Below are positions 31,901 to 42,775 of a DNA stretch of 64,000 bases, one piece after another (the first letter of the stretch is position 1; every line of letters starts with the position of its first letter). This stretch comes from Aegilops tauschii subsp. strangulata. Lineage: Eukaryota > Streptophyta > Magnoliopsida > Poales > Poaceae. A program made the position numbers and the translations under genes. The notes beneath the pieces are model-generated. The model was given only the letters and a program-made list of their open reading frames with translations. It had not been told where the DNA came from and searched no databases. Location: assembly GCF_002575655.3 (NCBI RefSeq), contig NC_053035.3, positions 86,329,322-86,393,321 on the forward strand, read 5' to 3'.

Positions 31901-32733
31901 ATGGAGTGGTCACGAGCTTGGAGTGGTTGAATGCGCCGACTGAGGAACACCTCCAGCAGATCCATGCCGGTGACACCTTGGTTGATCAGTTGAACTACCC
32001 TCTCGACCAACATGCCCGTCTCCGCCTTCTCCGCGGAGGTCACTTTCAACGAAGATGGAGTCTGAACACGATCAAAAGAGAAAGGGGGAAGTCCAGTCGA
32101 GTGGCCTGGGGTCGCGATATCCTGGCAATAGAACCAGGTCGACTGCCAGCCCCTGACCGACTCAGGAAGAGTCATCGAAGGGAAGGAACTCCTCTTCCTC
32201 TTCTGAATACCCAGAACCCCACACATCTGGATAACATGGGTTTTCTCGTCGTTCGAGTTCGCTTTCTTCACTGTTTGAGAGCGGATAGTGAACATGTGCT
32301 TGAAAAGACCCCAGTGTGGTCGACACCCCAGGAAATTCTCGCACATGGACACGAATGCGGCAAGATATGTGATGGTGTTGGGAGTGAAATGATGGAGTTG
32401 AGCCCCAAATAAATTCAAGAAACCTCGAAAGAAGGGGTGTGGAGGAAGCGAGAAGCCGCGGTCGACATGAGTGGCGAGCAGAACACACTCACCCGGTCGC
32501 GGCTGTGGCTTCGTTTCCCCCTCCGGCAGCCGCGCAGACTCATGGACGATTAGCCCTAGCTCGGCCATATCATCCAAGTCTTCCTGCTGAAGTGAGGATC
32601 GGATCCAATCTCCCTGGATCCAACCCGACGGCAGCCCTGAGCGCGATGAAGATCCCCGATTCGTCTTCTTGCTTTTCGCCGACCCCGTCGCCTTCTTCGC
32701 GCGTTCCAGCGCCGCCGTTTTCTCCTTCCCCAT
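28971..32733 (-). CDS. Antisense multi-exon gene of the Tat element (putative gypsy-type transposon domain, coiled coil)
   Basis: On the - strand ATG at 32733 (MGKEKTAALERAKK) opens exon 1, to about 31741, ending at AAG|GTTTGG. It holds the plant domain known as putative gypsy type transposon (PF04195-like): HPFFRGFLNLFGAQLHHFTP, YLAAFVSMCENFLGCRPHW. Exon 2 (about 31639) is acidic (DDDEDESDESDDEE). Further exons can be followed at about 31200-31135, 31040-30840 and 30750-30604. A coiled coil spans 30088-29966 and 29873-29534 (MKQALDKKDLDLTAAQKEAR, KLEEENSKLKTVV, DKDKLTDELGSLK). The last exon is 29465-28971. Splice signals fit GT/AG. Related antisense ORFs are known in Tat-type elements; the protein function is unknown. 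Exon ends are by eye. An ATTATA-poor promoter may lie at CCTTAAAAGCGG near 32840. Confidence 0.65.
30178..30500 (-). repeat. 135-bp tandem repeat inside an intron of the antisense gene
   Basis: GGTCTCGGGGACTACACCCA recurs with TCGGGG at 30181, 30316 and 30451, 135 bp apart, giving about 2.4 units. Each has CCCAGTGGGTGCACTT and GTGCCCCCACTGG, which can pair with each other, and AGTCGACTGCCC between. It lies between exons at 30088 and 30604. Confidence 0.85.
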
Positions 32734-33251
32734 GGCGGCGGAGCGGCGGCATTGAGAGTGGAGAAGCCGAACGAGGTAAAGGAGCAAGATGAAGAAGAAG
32801 GAGAATGGGCGCACACAGTGCGGACGCCTCGGCCTCGCCGCTTTTAAGGGCCTACTTCTGAGTGGCTGACGCGTGGGTTCGGGCGATCCTATCAAATCCC
32901 TTAACAGTCGTGCACGTGATACGTGGCGAAAAAGGTAGCACGGAAATCGAAACGCCATACTTATCTACTCCGCTTACCACGGCGCGCTCCGCCTGGCGCG
33001 TTTCCACCAAAATTTTGAATCCCGCCAAATCTGGGATCCTCTACAACCGATCTCGCCAAAGATTCCATGTCAAAGATAACACTCGACGGATGACGTTATA
33101 AAACCAGTCGGACATTTCTGAATCGATCAAGGTGACTGAAACAAAGCCGAAGTTCCAACAACTGGCATCCATTTGGAGATGAAAGCAAGAGCCAAAGCAA
33201 GGTCAACTTCAACCTTCTTTTCACTCGGACCTCAATCCATTCGGGGGCTAA

Positions 33252-33826
33252 TGATGAGGACATAGACCTGGGGTAAGGTAATAGGCCTAACCTATACCTC
33301 CTACCTAAGGTCCTTGTCCTAGAAGCAAAGAGGTTCAGGAGTAAATAGAGGGGACCCAACGAAAGTGTCAAGTGCAATCCACTCGACTTACCATTCACTC
33401 GGAGACCCCCCTTGTTTATGTCACTCGACCACTAAACCACTCGACGTGCAGAAGACCTAAAGCCACTCCGTGCAGCAATGGTCGGGCATTTACTCTTAGA
33501 CTTAATAGTCATTTATATTACTTTACTACAGGCGTTACCTGTAACGCTCCTTCTTTATGAACATTGAACTCCTTGTAACGTGGGCTGGCTTGGGTCCTGG
33601 CGCAGTCTATATAAGCCACCCCCTCCACTGGCACAAGGGTTCGCACCCCCTGTAACACACACGCATATAATCCAGTCGACCGCCTCCGGGCTCCGAGACG
33701 TAGGGCCGTTACTTCCTCCGAGAAGGGCCTGAACTCGTGAAAACTCGTGCGTACAACTTTCCATAGTTAGGAACTTGCCTTTACATCCCTACCCCCCATT
33801 CTACTGTCAGACTTAGAACCACGATA
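33252..33826 (+). repeat. 3' LTR of the Tat element
   Basis: It matches 16542-17116, with TATA box at 33608-33614 and end CCACGATA. Just before it stands CATTCGGGGGCTAA, which probably holds the polypurine tract (CGGGGG). Confidence 0.93.
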
Positions 33827-35223
33827 GGTGGGGGGCGCGCCCTACCCCCCTGGGCGCGCCCCCTACCTCGTGGCCGCCTCGGAGACCCCCCTGACTTGTT
33901 CCCGACGCCAAAACCTCTTATATATACTGAAACCCCCAGAACATAACCTAGATCGGGAGTTCCTCCGCCGCAAGCCTTTGTAGCCACCAAAAACCAATCG
34001 GGACCCTGTTTCGGCACCCTGCCGGAGGGGGGATCCCTCACCGGTGGCCATCTTCATCATCCCGGCGCTCTCCATGACGAGGAGGGAGTAGTTCACCCTC
34101 GGGGTTGAGGGTATGTACCATTAGCTATGTGTTTGATCCCTATCTCTCGTGTTCTTGATTCGACACGATCTTGATGTATCGCGAGCTTTGCTATTATAGT
34201 TGGATCTTATGATGTTTCTCCCCCTCTACTCTCTTGTAATGGATTGAGTTTTCCCGTTGAAGTTTTATCTTATCAGATTGAGTCTTTAAGGATTTGAGAA
34301 CACTTGATGTATGTCTTGCATGTGCTTATCTGTGGTGACAATGGGATATTCACGTGATCTACTTGATGTATGTTTTGGTGATCAACTTGCGGGTACAGTG
34401 ACCTTGTGAACTTATGCATAGGGGTTGGCACACGTTTTCGTCTTGACTCTCCGGTAGAAACTTTGGGGAACTCTTTGAAGTTCTTTGTGTTGGTTGAATA
34501 GATGAATCTGAGATTGTGTGATGCATATCGTATAATCATACCAATGGATACTCGAGGTGACATATCTAGGTGACATTAGGGTTTTGGTTGATTTGTATCT
34601 TAAGGTGTTATTCTAGTACGAACTCTATGATAGATCGAACGGAAAGAATAGCTTCGTGTTATGTTACTACGGACCCTTGAATAGATCGATCAGAAAGGAT
34701 AACTTTGAGGTGGTTTCGTACCCTACAATAATCTCTTCGCTTGTTCTCCGCTATTAGTAACTTTGGAGTGACTCTTTGTTGCATGTTGAGGGATAGTTAT
34801 ATGATCCAATTATGTTATTATTGTTGAGAGAACTTGCACTAGTGAAAGTATGAACCCTAGGCCTTGTTTCCACGCATTGCAATACCATTTGTGCTCACTT
34901 TTACCACTTGCTACCTTGCTGTTTTTATATTTTCATATTACAAAAACCTATATCTACTATCTATATTGCACTTGTATCACCATCTCTTCGCCGAACTAGT
35001 GCAGCTATACAATTTACCATTGCATTGGGTGTGTTGGGGACACAAGAGACTCTTTGTTATTTGGTTGCAGGGTTGTTTGAGAGAGACCATCTTCAACCTA
35101 CGCCTCCCACGGATTGATAAACCTTAGGTCACCCACTTGAGGGAAATTTGCTACTGTCCTACAAACCTCTGCACTTGGAGGCCCAACAACGTCTACAAGA
35201 AGAAGGTTGTGTAGTAGACATCA
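33827..35223 (+). repeat. 3' LTR of element A, second part
   Basis: The first five bases GGTGG are the right TSD of the Tat element. The rest matches 10030-11411 and ends GTAGTAGACATCA at 35223, followed by TSD TGTAT. An extra GC-rich stretch of about 20 bp (GCGCGCCCTACCCC) near 33836-33860 is not in the 5' LTR. Confidence 0.9.
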
Positions 35224-35228
35224 TGTAT

Positions 35229-35787
35229 CAATGATGTGGACGCGTATTTTCACGCCCGCCATTTTCTCGTCATCAGCAGGTGACCCCATTAGCTGTTGCG
35301 CTTGTCGTTGGCTTCCGAGAAGCAGATCCAAGACCGTGGAAGATGGCGCCGGGGAAGCGGCTCCGTGTACGACGGTGACGGTGGACCGACTCCTAATTTT
35401 GGGATTAAAAATAGTTGACCCGAGCAAAAATATGCGAAATTCCAGAAAATGCATATTTTTAGTGAATTTTTTAACCCTAGTCCTGACTAGAAAATGGGTA
35501 GCAATTTTAAAAATGGAAAATGGGCTTCAATAAATTCCATATGAATTAGCAAATGGGATGTAAATTATAAAAATAATAGCAAATGGGTTGTACATGTCAC
35601 AGATTTTGAGTCTGACTTGTCGACCAACTAAGTTGACGCGTACGCCAGGCTTTGTCGGCTTATAGTTAATACATGATTCTAGCAGCAGTGACTGTTGGAT
35701 GTCCATCCAACGGCTGTCGTGCTTCTGCAATCTCTGACCATCCTGCTCCAGCCGACCAAACCAGCGCCAACGGGATTGCCTGCTCCG
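35229..35787. other. Unique sequence between two retrotransposon nests
   Basis: This 0.56 kb is the continuation of the pre-insertion sequence at 9744, so it lies just downstream of the putative unit at 7792-9665. It has a palindrome TTGGATGTCCATCCAA at about 35695-35710 and no convincing gene. A GC-rich block at 35320-35390 has coding-like composition but no motif that I recognise. Confidence 0.5.
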
Positions 35788-37125
35788 TGATACGTCTCCA
35801 ACGTATCTATAATTTATGAAGTATTCATGCCATGTTTACAACAATTTTATATGGTTTTGGTATGATTTGATTAGAACTAACCCGGATTGACACTGTTTTC
35901 AGCAGAACTACCGTGGTGTCGTTTTTCATGCAAAAATACAAGTTCTTGGAATGGGATGAAAATTTATGGTGATTTTTTATGGACCAAAAGAGACCCCCGA
36001 AGCACCGTAGCTGGGCCAGGAAGTGGACGAGGGAGCCACAATCCTGGGGGGCACGCCCTCCGAGATTATGGGCCCCTCGGGCACCTCCTTGACATGAGAC
36101 CGACGCCAAAAATTTCTATAAATACCAAAAGCCCCAAAAAGAACCCTAGATGAGAAGTTCCGCCACCGCAAGCCTCTGTAGCCACGAAAAACCAATCGGG
36201 ACCCCGTTCCAGCACCCTACCGGAGGGGGAAATCATCACTGGAGGCCATCTTCATCATCCCGACGGTCTCCATGACAAAGAGGGAGTAGTTCACCCTCGG
36301 GGCTAAGGGTATATACCAGTAGCTATGTGTTTGATCTCCCTCTCTCGTGTTCTTGATTTGGCACGATCTTGATGTACCGCGAGCTTTGTTATTATAGTTG
36401 GATCATATGGTGTTTCTCCCTCTCTATTTTGTTGTGATGAATTGAGTCTTGCTCTTTGAGGTTTCGTTATGCTGGATTGAATATTGGATTTGAGAACACT
36501 TGATGTATGTCTTGCATATGGATACCCATGGTGACAATGGGGTATTACATTGATTCACTTGATGTATGTTTTGTCACTCAACTCGCGGATTCCCTAGGTG
36601 ACATTGAGGTAATCTATGCATAGGGGTTGATGCACGTTGTTGTCCTACGTTCTCTGATACAAACTTTGGAGAGATTCTTTGTTGCACATTGAGGGATTGT
36701 TATGTGATCAAATTATGTTATCATTGTTGAGAGACTTTGCACTAGTGAAAGTATGAACCCTAGGCCTTGTTTTCAAGCATTGCAATACCATTTTTGCTCA
36801 CTTTTTTTACTTGCTACCTTGCTGTTTTTATATTTTTGGATTACAAAAACCTATATCTACTATCCATACTACACTTGTATCACCATCTCTTCGCGAACTA
36901 GTGCATCTATACAATTTGCCATTCTATTGGGTGTGTTGGGGACACAACAGATTTCTTGTATTTGGTTGCAGGGTTGTTTGAGAGAGACCATCTTTATCCT
37001 ACGCCTCCCACGGATTGATAAAACTTAGGTCATCCACTTGAGGGAAAATTGCTACTGTCCTACAAAACTCCGCGCTTGGAGGCCCAACACGAGTCTACAA
37101 GAAGAAGGTTGCATAGTAGACATCA
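35788..37125 (+). repeat. 5' LTR of element B
   Basis: 1,338 bp, TGATACGTCTCC...ATAGTAGACATCA. It is shorter than the element A LTR and of another subfamily. A TATA-like CTATAAATACC is at about 36116-36126. Confidence 0.88.
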
Positions 37126-37135
37126 AGCTCTTTTC

Positions 37136-37153
37136 TGGTGCCGTTGCCGGGGA
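37136..37153 (+). other. Primer-binding site of element B (tRNA-Asp type)
   Basis: TGGTGCCGTTGCCGGGGA, one base from the tRNA-Asp complement, begins 10 bp after the LTR. Confidence 0.8.
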
Positions 37154-37249
37154 GGTGAGTGCTTGAAGGTATATTTTAGATTTTGCAATTGAATCATTTA
37201 GTTTCTTGTTTTATCACTTGTTTGGTTTATAAAAGAAAACTACAGAAAA

Positions 37250-38197
37250 ATGGAATTGAGCATGCAACATATAATTCATCTTTATAATGTCTTTCTTGAA
37301 AACGATGGATCAGAAAATTGTGCCAAAGTGTTAGAAGAAGTCAATAAAATGTTTGGCACTAAATCTTTGAATGATGAGATGTTGTTAGTATGAATTCTTT
37401 GAATATCCATGATGCTAATGATATGCAAAGCCAGAAGCTTGGGGATAGTATGTTTGATGAAGATGATATTTCTAGTCCCCCAAGTTTTGATGAGCAAATT
37501 TTTATGATGAAAGCATGCCTCCTGTTTATTGATGATTATATTGATGAATGTGGGTTCGGAAGAGTGTCAAATCTAGGTAATGATCCCACTATTTGGGAGG
37601 GTGTTGAATCTTTTCACAATATTGTTAAAACTGGATTTGGAGAGGTCATGATTTTATTTAGTGATGAATCCACTATTTTGGAAGAGGTTTCAATTGACTA
37701 TTATGAGAACAAAGTTGCTATCTATGATGATTATTGTGATGATATGTATGATATAAAGAATAATGAACCATGGAATCTGTCATCATGATTTCAGTGCTCA
37801 AATTGATTATGTAAATCAAGTATCTTATGATAGTTATTTTGTTGAGTTTGCTCCCACTATTATGAATGAGAAGATATTTGCTTATGTGGAGAGTAATAAA
37901 ATTTCTATGCCTGTAGATCATGAAAAGAATGCTTTATTTGATAGTTATATTGTTGAATTCATTCATGATGCTACTGAAAATTATTTTGAGAGATGAACAT
38001 ATGCTTGTAGGTATTGCAATAATATCAAGTTTCCTCTCTATGTGTTGAAAGTTTTGAAGTTGTGCTGGTTTTGCCTCCCTTTGCTGGTTGATTCTTGTTC
38101 CCATAAATTGTTTGCTCACAAAATCCCTATGCATAGGAAGTGGGTTAGACTTAAATGTGCTAGTCATATGCTTCAAGATGCTCCCATTATGTTTCAA
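37250..38197 (+). pseudogene. Element B internal ORF relic (homologue of the element A ORF)
   Basis: It starts MELSMQHIIHLYNVF and soon breaks. KMFGTKSLNDEM is shared with element A. The segment that carries the CCHC knuckle in A is deleted between about 37380 and 37430. The Asp-rich C-terminal half survives in pieces (SGFGRVS-like CGFGRVSNLG, ILEEVSIDY, HEKNALFDSYIVEF). The final part PMHRKWVRLKCASH matches A with synonymous-looking changes. It is not functional. Confidence 0.7.
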
Positions 38198-39972
38198 TTC
38201 TTATCTTTTATGTGAGCATCATCGAAATCATTATGTCTAGCTAGGGGCATAAAACGATGGCGCTTGTTGGGAGGCAACCCAATTTTATTTTATATTTTTG
38301 TTTTTGCTTCTATTTTTCAATAAATACACAATATTACTTCTGTAATAATTGTGTTTAAGTGTTTTAATTAGTGTTTGTGCCAAGTAGAGCCTTTGGGATG
38401 ATCTATGGTGATAGTTGATTTGATTTTGCTGAAAAATAGAAACTTTTGCGCTCATTGCTGGAATTTTGTAAATTCACAGAAGCGTGATTTTCATCTGAAT
38501 TTTCTACAAAAGATTGATATACAAATTTACCAGGTTTTCCTAATTTTTCAGAATTGTTGAGTTACAGAAGTATACGAAATTTCCATATTTCTACACACTG
38601 TTCTGTTTTTGACAGATTCTATTTTCTATGTGTTGTTTGCTTATTTTGATGAATCTATAGGTAGTATCGGGGAGTATGAACCATGAAGAAGTTGGAATAT
38701 AGTAGATATAACACCAATATAAATTTAGAATGAGTTCACAGCAGTACCTAAGTGGTGGTTTGCTTTATTATACTAACGGAGCTTACGAGTTTTCTGTGGA
38801 GTTTTGTGTTGTGAAGTTTTCAAGCTTTGGGTAAAGTTTTGATGGACTACGGAATAAGGAGTGGCAAGAGCCCAAGCTTGGGACGCCCAAGGAACCCCAA
38901 GGTAATATTCAAGGACAACCAAGCATCTAAGCTTGGGGATGCCCCGGATGGCATCCCCTCTTTCGTCTTCAATCCACCAGTAAAATTACTTGAGGCTATA
39001 TTTTTATTCACCAGATGATATGTGTTTTGCTTGGAGCGTCTTGTATTATATGAGTCTTTTTTTAGTTTTTCATAATCATCCTTGTTGTACGCACCTTTTG
39101 AGAGGGACACACATTAATCATGAATTTATTAGAATACTCTATGTGCTTCATTTATATCTTCTCAGCTAGGCAGTTGCTCTAGTACTTCACTTATATCTTT
39201 TTAAAGCACGGCGGTGGTTTTATTTTGTAGAAATTGATGAACTCTCATGCTTCACTTATATTATTTCGAGAGTCTTAAAAATAGTATGGCAATTTTCTTA
39301 GGTTATGAATTTGGTCCTAATATGATGGGTATTCAAAAGGGATATAAAAAACTTTCATGAAGATCATTGAATATATGAGAAGTTTGATTCCTTGCATTTG
39401 TTTTGAGATATAAAGATGGTGACATTAGAGTCATGCTAGTGAGTAATTTTGGATTAGTAATAATATTTGTGTTAAGGTTTGTGATTCCCGAAGTATGCAC
39501 GTATGGTCTCTCGTTATGCGATGAAGTTAGAGCATGATTTATTTCTGATTGTCTTCCTTATGAGTGGCGGTTGGGGACGAGCGATGGTCTTTTCCTATCA
39601 ATCTATACCCCTAGGAGCATGCGTATTAGTACTTTGCTTCGATGGCTAATAAACTTTTGCAATAAGTATGTGAGTTCTTTATGACTAATGTTGAGTCCAT
39701 GGATTATACACACTCTCATCTTTCCACCATTGCTAGCCTCTCTAGTACCGGCCAACTTTCGCCGGTGCATTGAACCCACTATTTACGTTCCTAAAAAAAG
39801 CTACCATACCTACCTATTATGGCATTTCCATAGCCATTCCAAGATATATTGTCATGCAACTTCCACCATTCCGTTTTTATTATGACACGCACCATCATTG
39901 TCATATTGTTCTCATATGCATGAGGCATTCATATAGAGTCATATATTTGTTCTAGTATCGAGTTGTAATTCT
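38198..39972 (+). other. Element B non-coding 3' internal region
   Basis: It contains GTTGGGAGGCAACCCAA at 38264 and the paired hairpins at 38877-38958. It is otherwise collinear with element A 13359-15260, and no gene was seen. Confidence 0.6.
38877..38958 (+). promoter_or_regulatory. Paired conserved hairpins H1 and H2 (element B)
   Basis: H1 pairs CTTGGG (38877-38882) with CCCAAG (38896-38901); the inner arm is weaker than in A. H2 pairs GGGGATGCC (38935-38943) with GGCATCCCC (38950-38958) around CCGGAT, identical to A. Confidence 0.55.
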
Positions 39973-39977
39973 TGAGT

Positions 39978-41450
39978 TGATATGTCCAGTTTGCATCATG
40001 TTTTGCTATTGTTATTTATAATGTTTTTATGCATAATAATGCTTTTGGGAGTAATTCTAATGCCCTTTCTCTCATAATATGCAAGGTTTATACAAAGAGG
40101 GAGAATACCGGCAGCTGGAATTCTGGACCTGAAAAAGCACGCTAGAGCTACCTATTCCACACAACTCCAAATAAGCTGAGACTTCACGGAGATTTTTTAT
40201 GGAATATTTAAGAATTATTGGAGCAAATAACTACCAGAGGGGCCCACCAGGTGGGCACAACCCACCTGGGCGCGCCAGGAAGCCCAGGCGTGCCCGGGTG
40301 GGTTGTGCCCTCCTCGGCCCACCACCGGTGTCCATCTTTTGGTATATAAGTCATTTTGACCTAGAAAAAATCAGGAGAGAACTTTTGGGACGAAGCGCCG
40401 CCGTCTCAAGGCGGAACCTGGGTAGGAGCACTTTTGCCCTCCGGCGGAGCGATTCCGCCAGGGGAACTCCCCCCCGGAGGGGGAAATCATCGTCATCATC
40501 ATCACCAACAACTCTCCCCATCTCCTCTCAAACCCTAGTTCATCTCTTGTGTTCAATCTTTGTACCGGAACCTTAGAGTGGTGCTTGTGGGTGACTAGTA
40601 GTGTTGATTACATCTTGTAGTTGATTACTATATGGTTTATTTGGTGGAAGTTTATATGTTCAGATCTATTATGCTATTTAATACCCCTCTGATCTTGAGC
40701 ATGATTATCATTTTTGAGTAGTTACTTTTGTTCTTGAGGCCACGGGAGAAATCTTGTTGCAAGTAATCATGTGAACTTGATATGTGTTCGATATTTTGAT
40801 GATATGCATGTTGTGATTCCCTTAGTGGTGTCATGTGAACATCGACTACATGACACTTCACCTTATTAGGGCCTAGGGGAATGCATTGTGGTGTAGTTAT
40901 TAGATGATGGGTTGCGAGACTGACAAAAACTTAAACCCTAGTTTATGCGCTACTTCGTAAGGGACTGATTTGGATCCAAAAGTTTATTGCTATGGTTAGA
41001 TTTTATCTTAATACTTTTCTCGTAGTTGGGATGCTTGCGAGGGGGTTAATCATAAGTAAGAGGTTTGTTCAAGTAAGAACAACACCTAATCACCGGTCCA
41101 CCCACATATCAAATTATCAAAGTAACGAACACGAATCGAATCAACATGATGAAAGTGACTAGATGAAATTCCCGTGTACCCTCAAGAACGCTTTGCTTAT
41201 TATAAGAAATTGTTTTGGCCTGTCCTTTGCATCAAAAGGATTGGGCTACCTTGCTGCACTTTTGTTACCGTTACCGTTACTTGCTCGTTACAAATTATCT
41301 TGCTATCATACTACTCGTTACTTATAATTTCAGTGCTTGCAGAGAATACCTTGCTGAAAACCACTTGTCATTTCCTTTTGCTCCTCGTTGGGTTCAACAC
41401 TCTTACTTATGAAAGGACTACGATTGATCCCCTATACTTGTGGGTCATCA
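39978..41450 (+). repeat. 5' LTR of element C
   Basis: 1,473 bp. The promoter part has a long GC-rich inverted repeat (40253-40310) and TATATAA at 40343-40349. The 3' LTR start at 55234 differs at several of the first 20 bases. Confidence 0.88.
40253..40349 (+). promoter_or_regulatory. LTR promoter of element C: GC-rich hairpin plus TATA box
   Basis: GGGCACAACCCACC pairs with GGTGGGTTGTGCCC, and the inner arms GGGCGCGCC and GGCGTGCCC extend the stem to about 24 bp with few mismatches. TATATAA at 40343-40349 follows about 33 bp later. The same layout occurs in the D LTRs (43049-43149) and inside element C at 53059-53190. Confidence 0.65.
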
Positions 41451-41461
41451 AGGCTCTTTTC

Positions 41462-41479
41462 TGATGCCGTTGCCGGGGA
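41462..41479 (+). other. Primer-binding site of element C (tRNA-Asp type)
   Basis: TGATGCCGTTGCCGGGGA, two bases from the tRNA-Asp complement, begins 11 bp after the LTR. Confidence 0.75.
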
Positions 41480-41556
41480 GTGAAGCGCTCTTGGTAAGTG
41501 GAGATCGGTAAGGAAAAATTATTACTACGTACTGAAATTTATTGTCACTTGCTACT

Positions 41557-42775
41557 ATGGAGAACAATCCTTTGAGGGGTTTGTTCGGGGTATCTTCACC
41601 TCGACCGGAACCACAATTAGGTGCCCCTCAACCTACTGAACCTACTGAAAATATTGGTTATGAAATTCCTTCGGGTATGATAGAGCAACTGCTTGCTAAT
41701 CCTTATGCAGGAGATGGAAACGAACATCCTTATGCACTTGATATATGTGGATGAAATTTGTGGATTATTTAAGCTTGCAGGTTTACCTGGAGATGAAGCT
41801 AAGAAGAAGGTTTTCCCATTATCCTTGAAGGGATAGGCATTGGCATGGTATAGGCTATGCGATGATATTGGATCTTGGAATTGGAACCGATTGAAATTGG
41901 AGTTTCACCAAAAAAATTATCCTATGCATCTAGTTCATTGTGATCAGAATTATATATATAATTTTTGGCCTCGTGAAGGAGAAAGTATAGCTCTGGCTTG
42001 GGGGAGGCTTAAGTCAATGTTATATTCATGCCCCAATCATGAGCTCTCAAGGGAAATTATCATTCAGAATTTTTATGCTCGGCTTTCTCGTAATGATCAA
42101 TCCATGCTCGATACTTCTTGTACTGGTTCTTTAATGAAGAAAACTATTGAATTTAGGTGGGATCTTTTAGAAAGAATTAAACGCAACTCTGAAGACGACA
42201 AACGTAAAGAGTCAGGTATTCAACTTGAGTTTGATTGTGTTAAATCTTTTATGAATACCGTTGCTTTTCAAAAGTTTAGCACTAAATATGGACTTGACTA
42301 TGTGATAGTAGCTTATTTTTGTGAATCATTTGCTACTCATGTTGATCTCCTAAGGAGAAGTGGTTTAAATATCATCCACCTATTAAAGAAGAAATTAAAG
42401 AACCGGTTGTGGTTAAAGATGAAACTATTATTTATAATGTTGACCCAGTTGTTCCTACTGCTTACATTGAAAAACCACCTTTTCCTGTTAGGATAAAGGA
42501 ACATGCTAAGGTCTCAACCTTTGTCAATAAAAGCAATATTAGAGCACCTAAACTAGCTGAACAAACCAAGGTAGAACCTAGTGTTGCTATGGTTAAAGAT
42601 CTCTTGCTAGAAAATATAGATGGGCATGTTATTTACTTCTGTGATGAAGCTGCTAGAATAGCCAAAGCAGATGAAAAGGATAAACATAGACCAGTTGTTG
42701 GCATGTATGGTGTCTCACTTAAAATAGAAGATCACTGTTATCATGGTTTATGTGACATAGGTGCTAGCGTGAGTG
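41557..42775 (+). pseudogene. Element C gag and start of protease (broken)
   Basis: The start MENNPLRGLFGV is followed by a Pro-rich leader. The capsid region, in shifted frames, shows the gag features LAGLPGDEAKKKVFPLSL, ALAWYRLCDDIGSWNW and FWPREGESIALAWGRLK. The linker holds VVKDETIIYN and an alternating Pro/Val part. The protease starts at about 42735 with HGLCDIGASVSV, where D-I-G is the active-site triad. Element D is inserted about 12 bp past the triad. There is an in-frame stop in the capsid part (41835) and frameshifts near 41750 and 42360-42410. Confidence 0.8.

Larger units (their letters stand above)
16542..33826 (+). mobile_element. Complete Tat-lineage Gypsy retrotransposon, 17.3 kb, TSD GGTGG
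   Basis: LTRs at 16542-17116 and 33252-33826 start TGATGAGGACATAG. The left flank GGTGG (16537-16541) equals the right flank (33827-33831). Between the LTRs are a primer site, gag, protease, RT, two RNase H domains and integrase, a 73-bp array, an 83-bp array interrupted by a solo LTR, and a gene on the opposite strand. The second RNase H and the antisense gene are marks of Tat-type elements (Grande, Fatima and similar). By eye the LTRs differ at about 20 of 575 positions, pointing to an insertion age of the order of one to two million years under usual grass rates. The 3' terminus is TA instead of CA. Confidence 0.92.
9745..35223 (+). mobile_element. Element A: Athila-like non-autonomous Gypsy retrotransposon (split by nested Tat element)
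   Basis: The 5' LTR is 9745-11411. The internal region is 11412-16248. The 3' LTR is in two parts, 16249-16541 and 33832-35223. Without the insert the element is about 8.2 kb. Termini are TGATAC...ACATCA and the TSD is TGTAT on both sides. The primer site TGGAGCCGTTGCCGGGGA fits the tRNA-Asp site used by Athila-type elements, and a purine tract AAGCTTGGGGATGC precedes the 3' LTR. No protease, RT or integrase is present. Length, LTR size and lack of pol resemble Triticeae families such as Sabrina or WHAM; this name is from memory and not proven. Confidence 0.9.
35788..39977 (+). mobile_element. Element B: Athila-like non-autonomous element, left part
   Basis: The LTR is 35788-37125, followed by a primer site, ORF and non-coding region closely related to element A. 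At 39977 the sequence ATTCTTGAGT, matched by 15250-15260 in A, is cut by element C. The candidate left TSD is CTCCG (35783-35787). The 3' LTR is outside the window. Confidence 0.85.
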
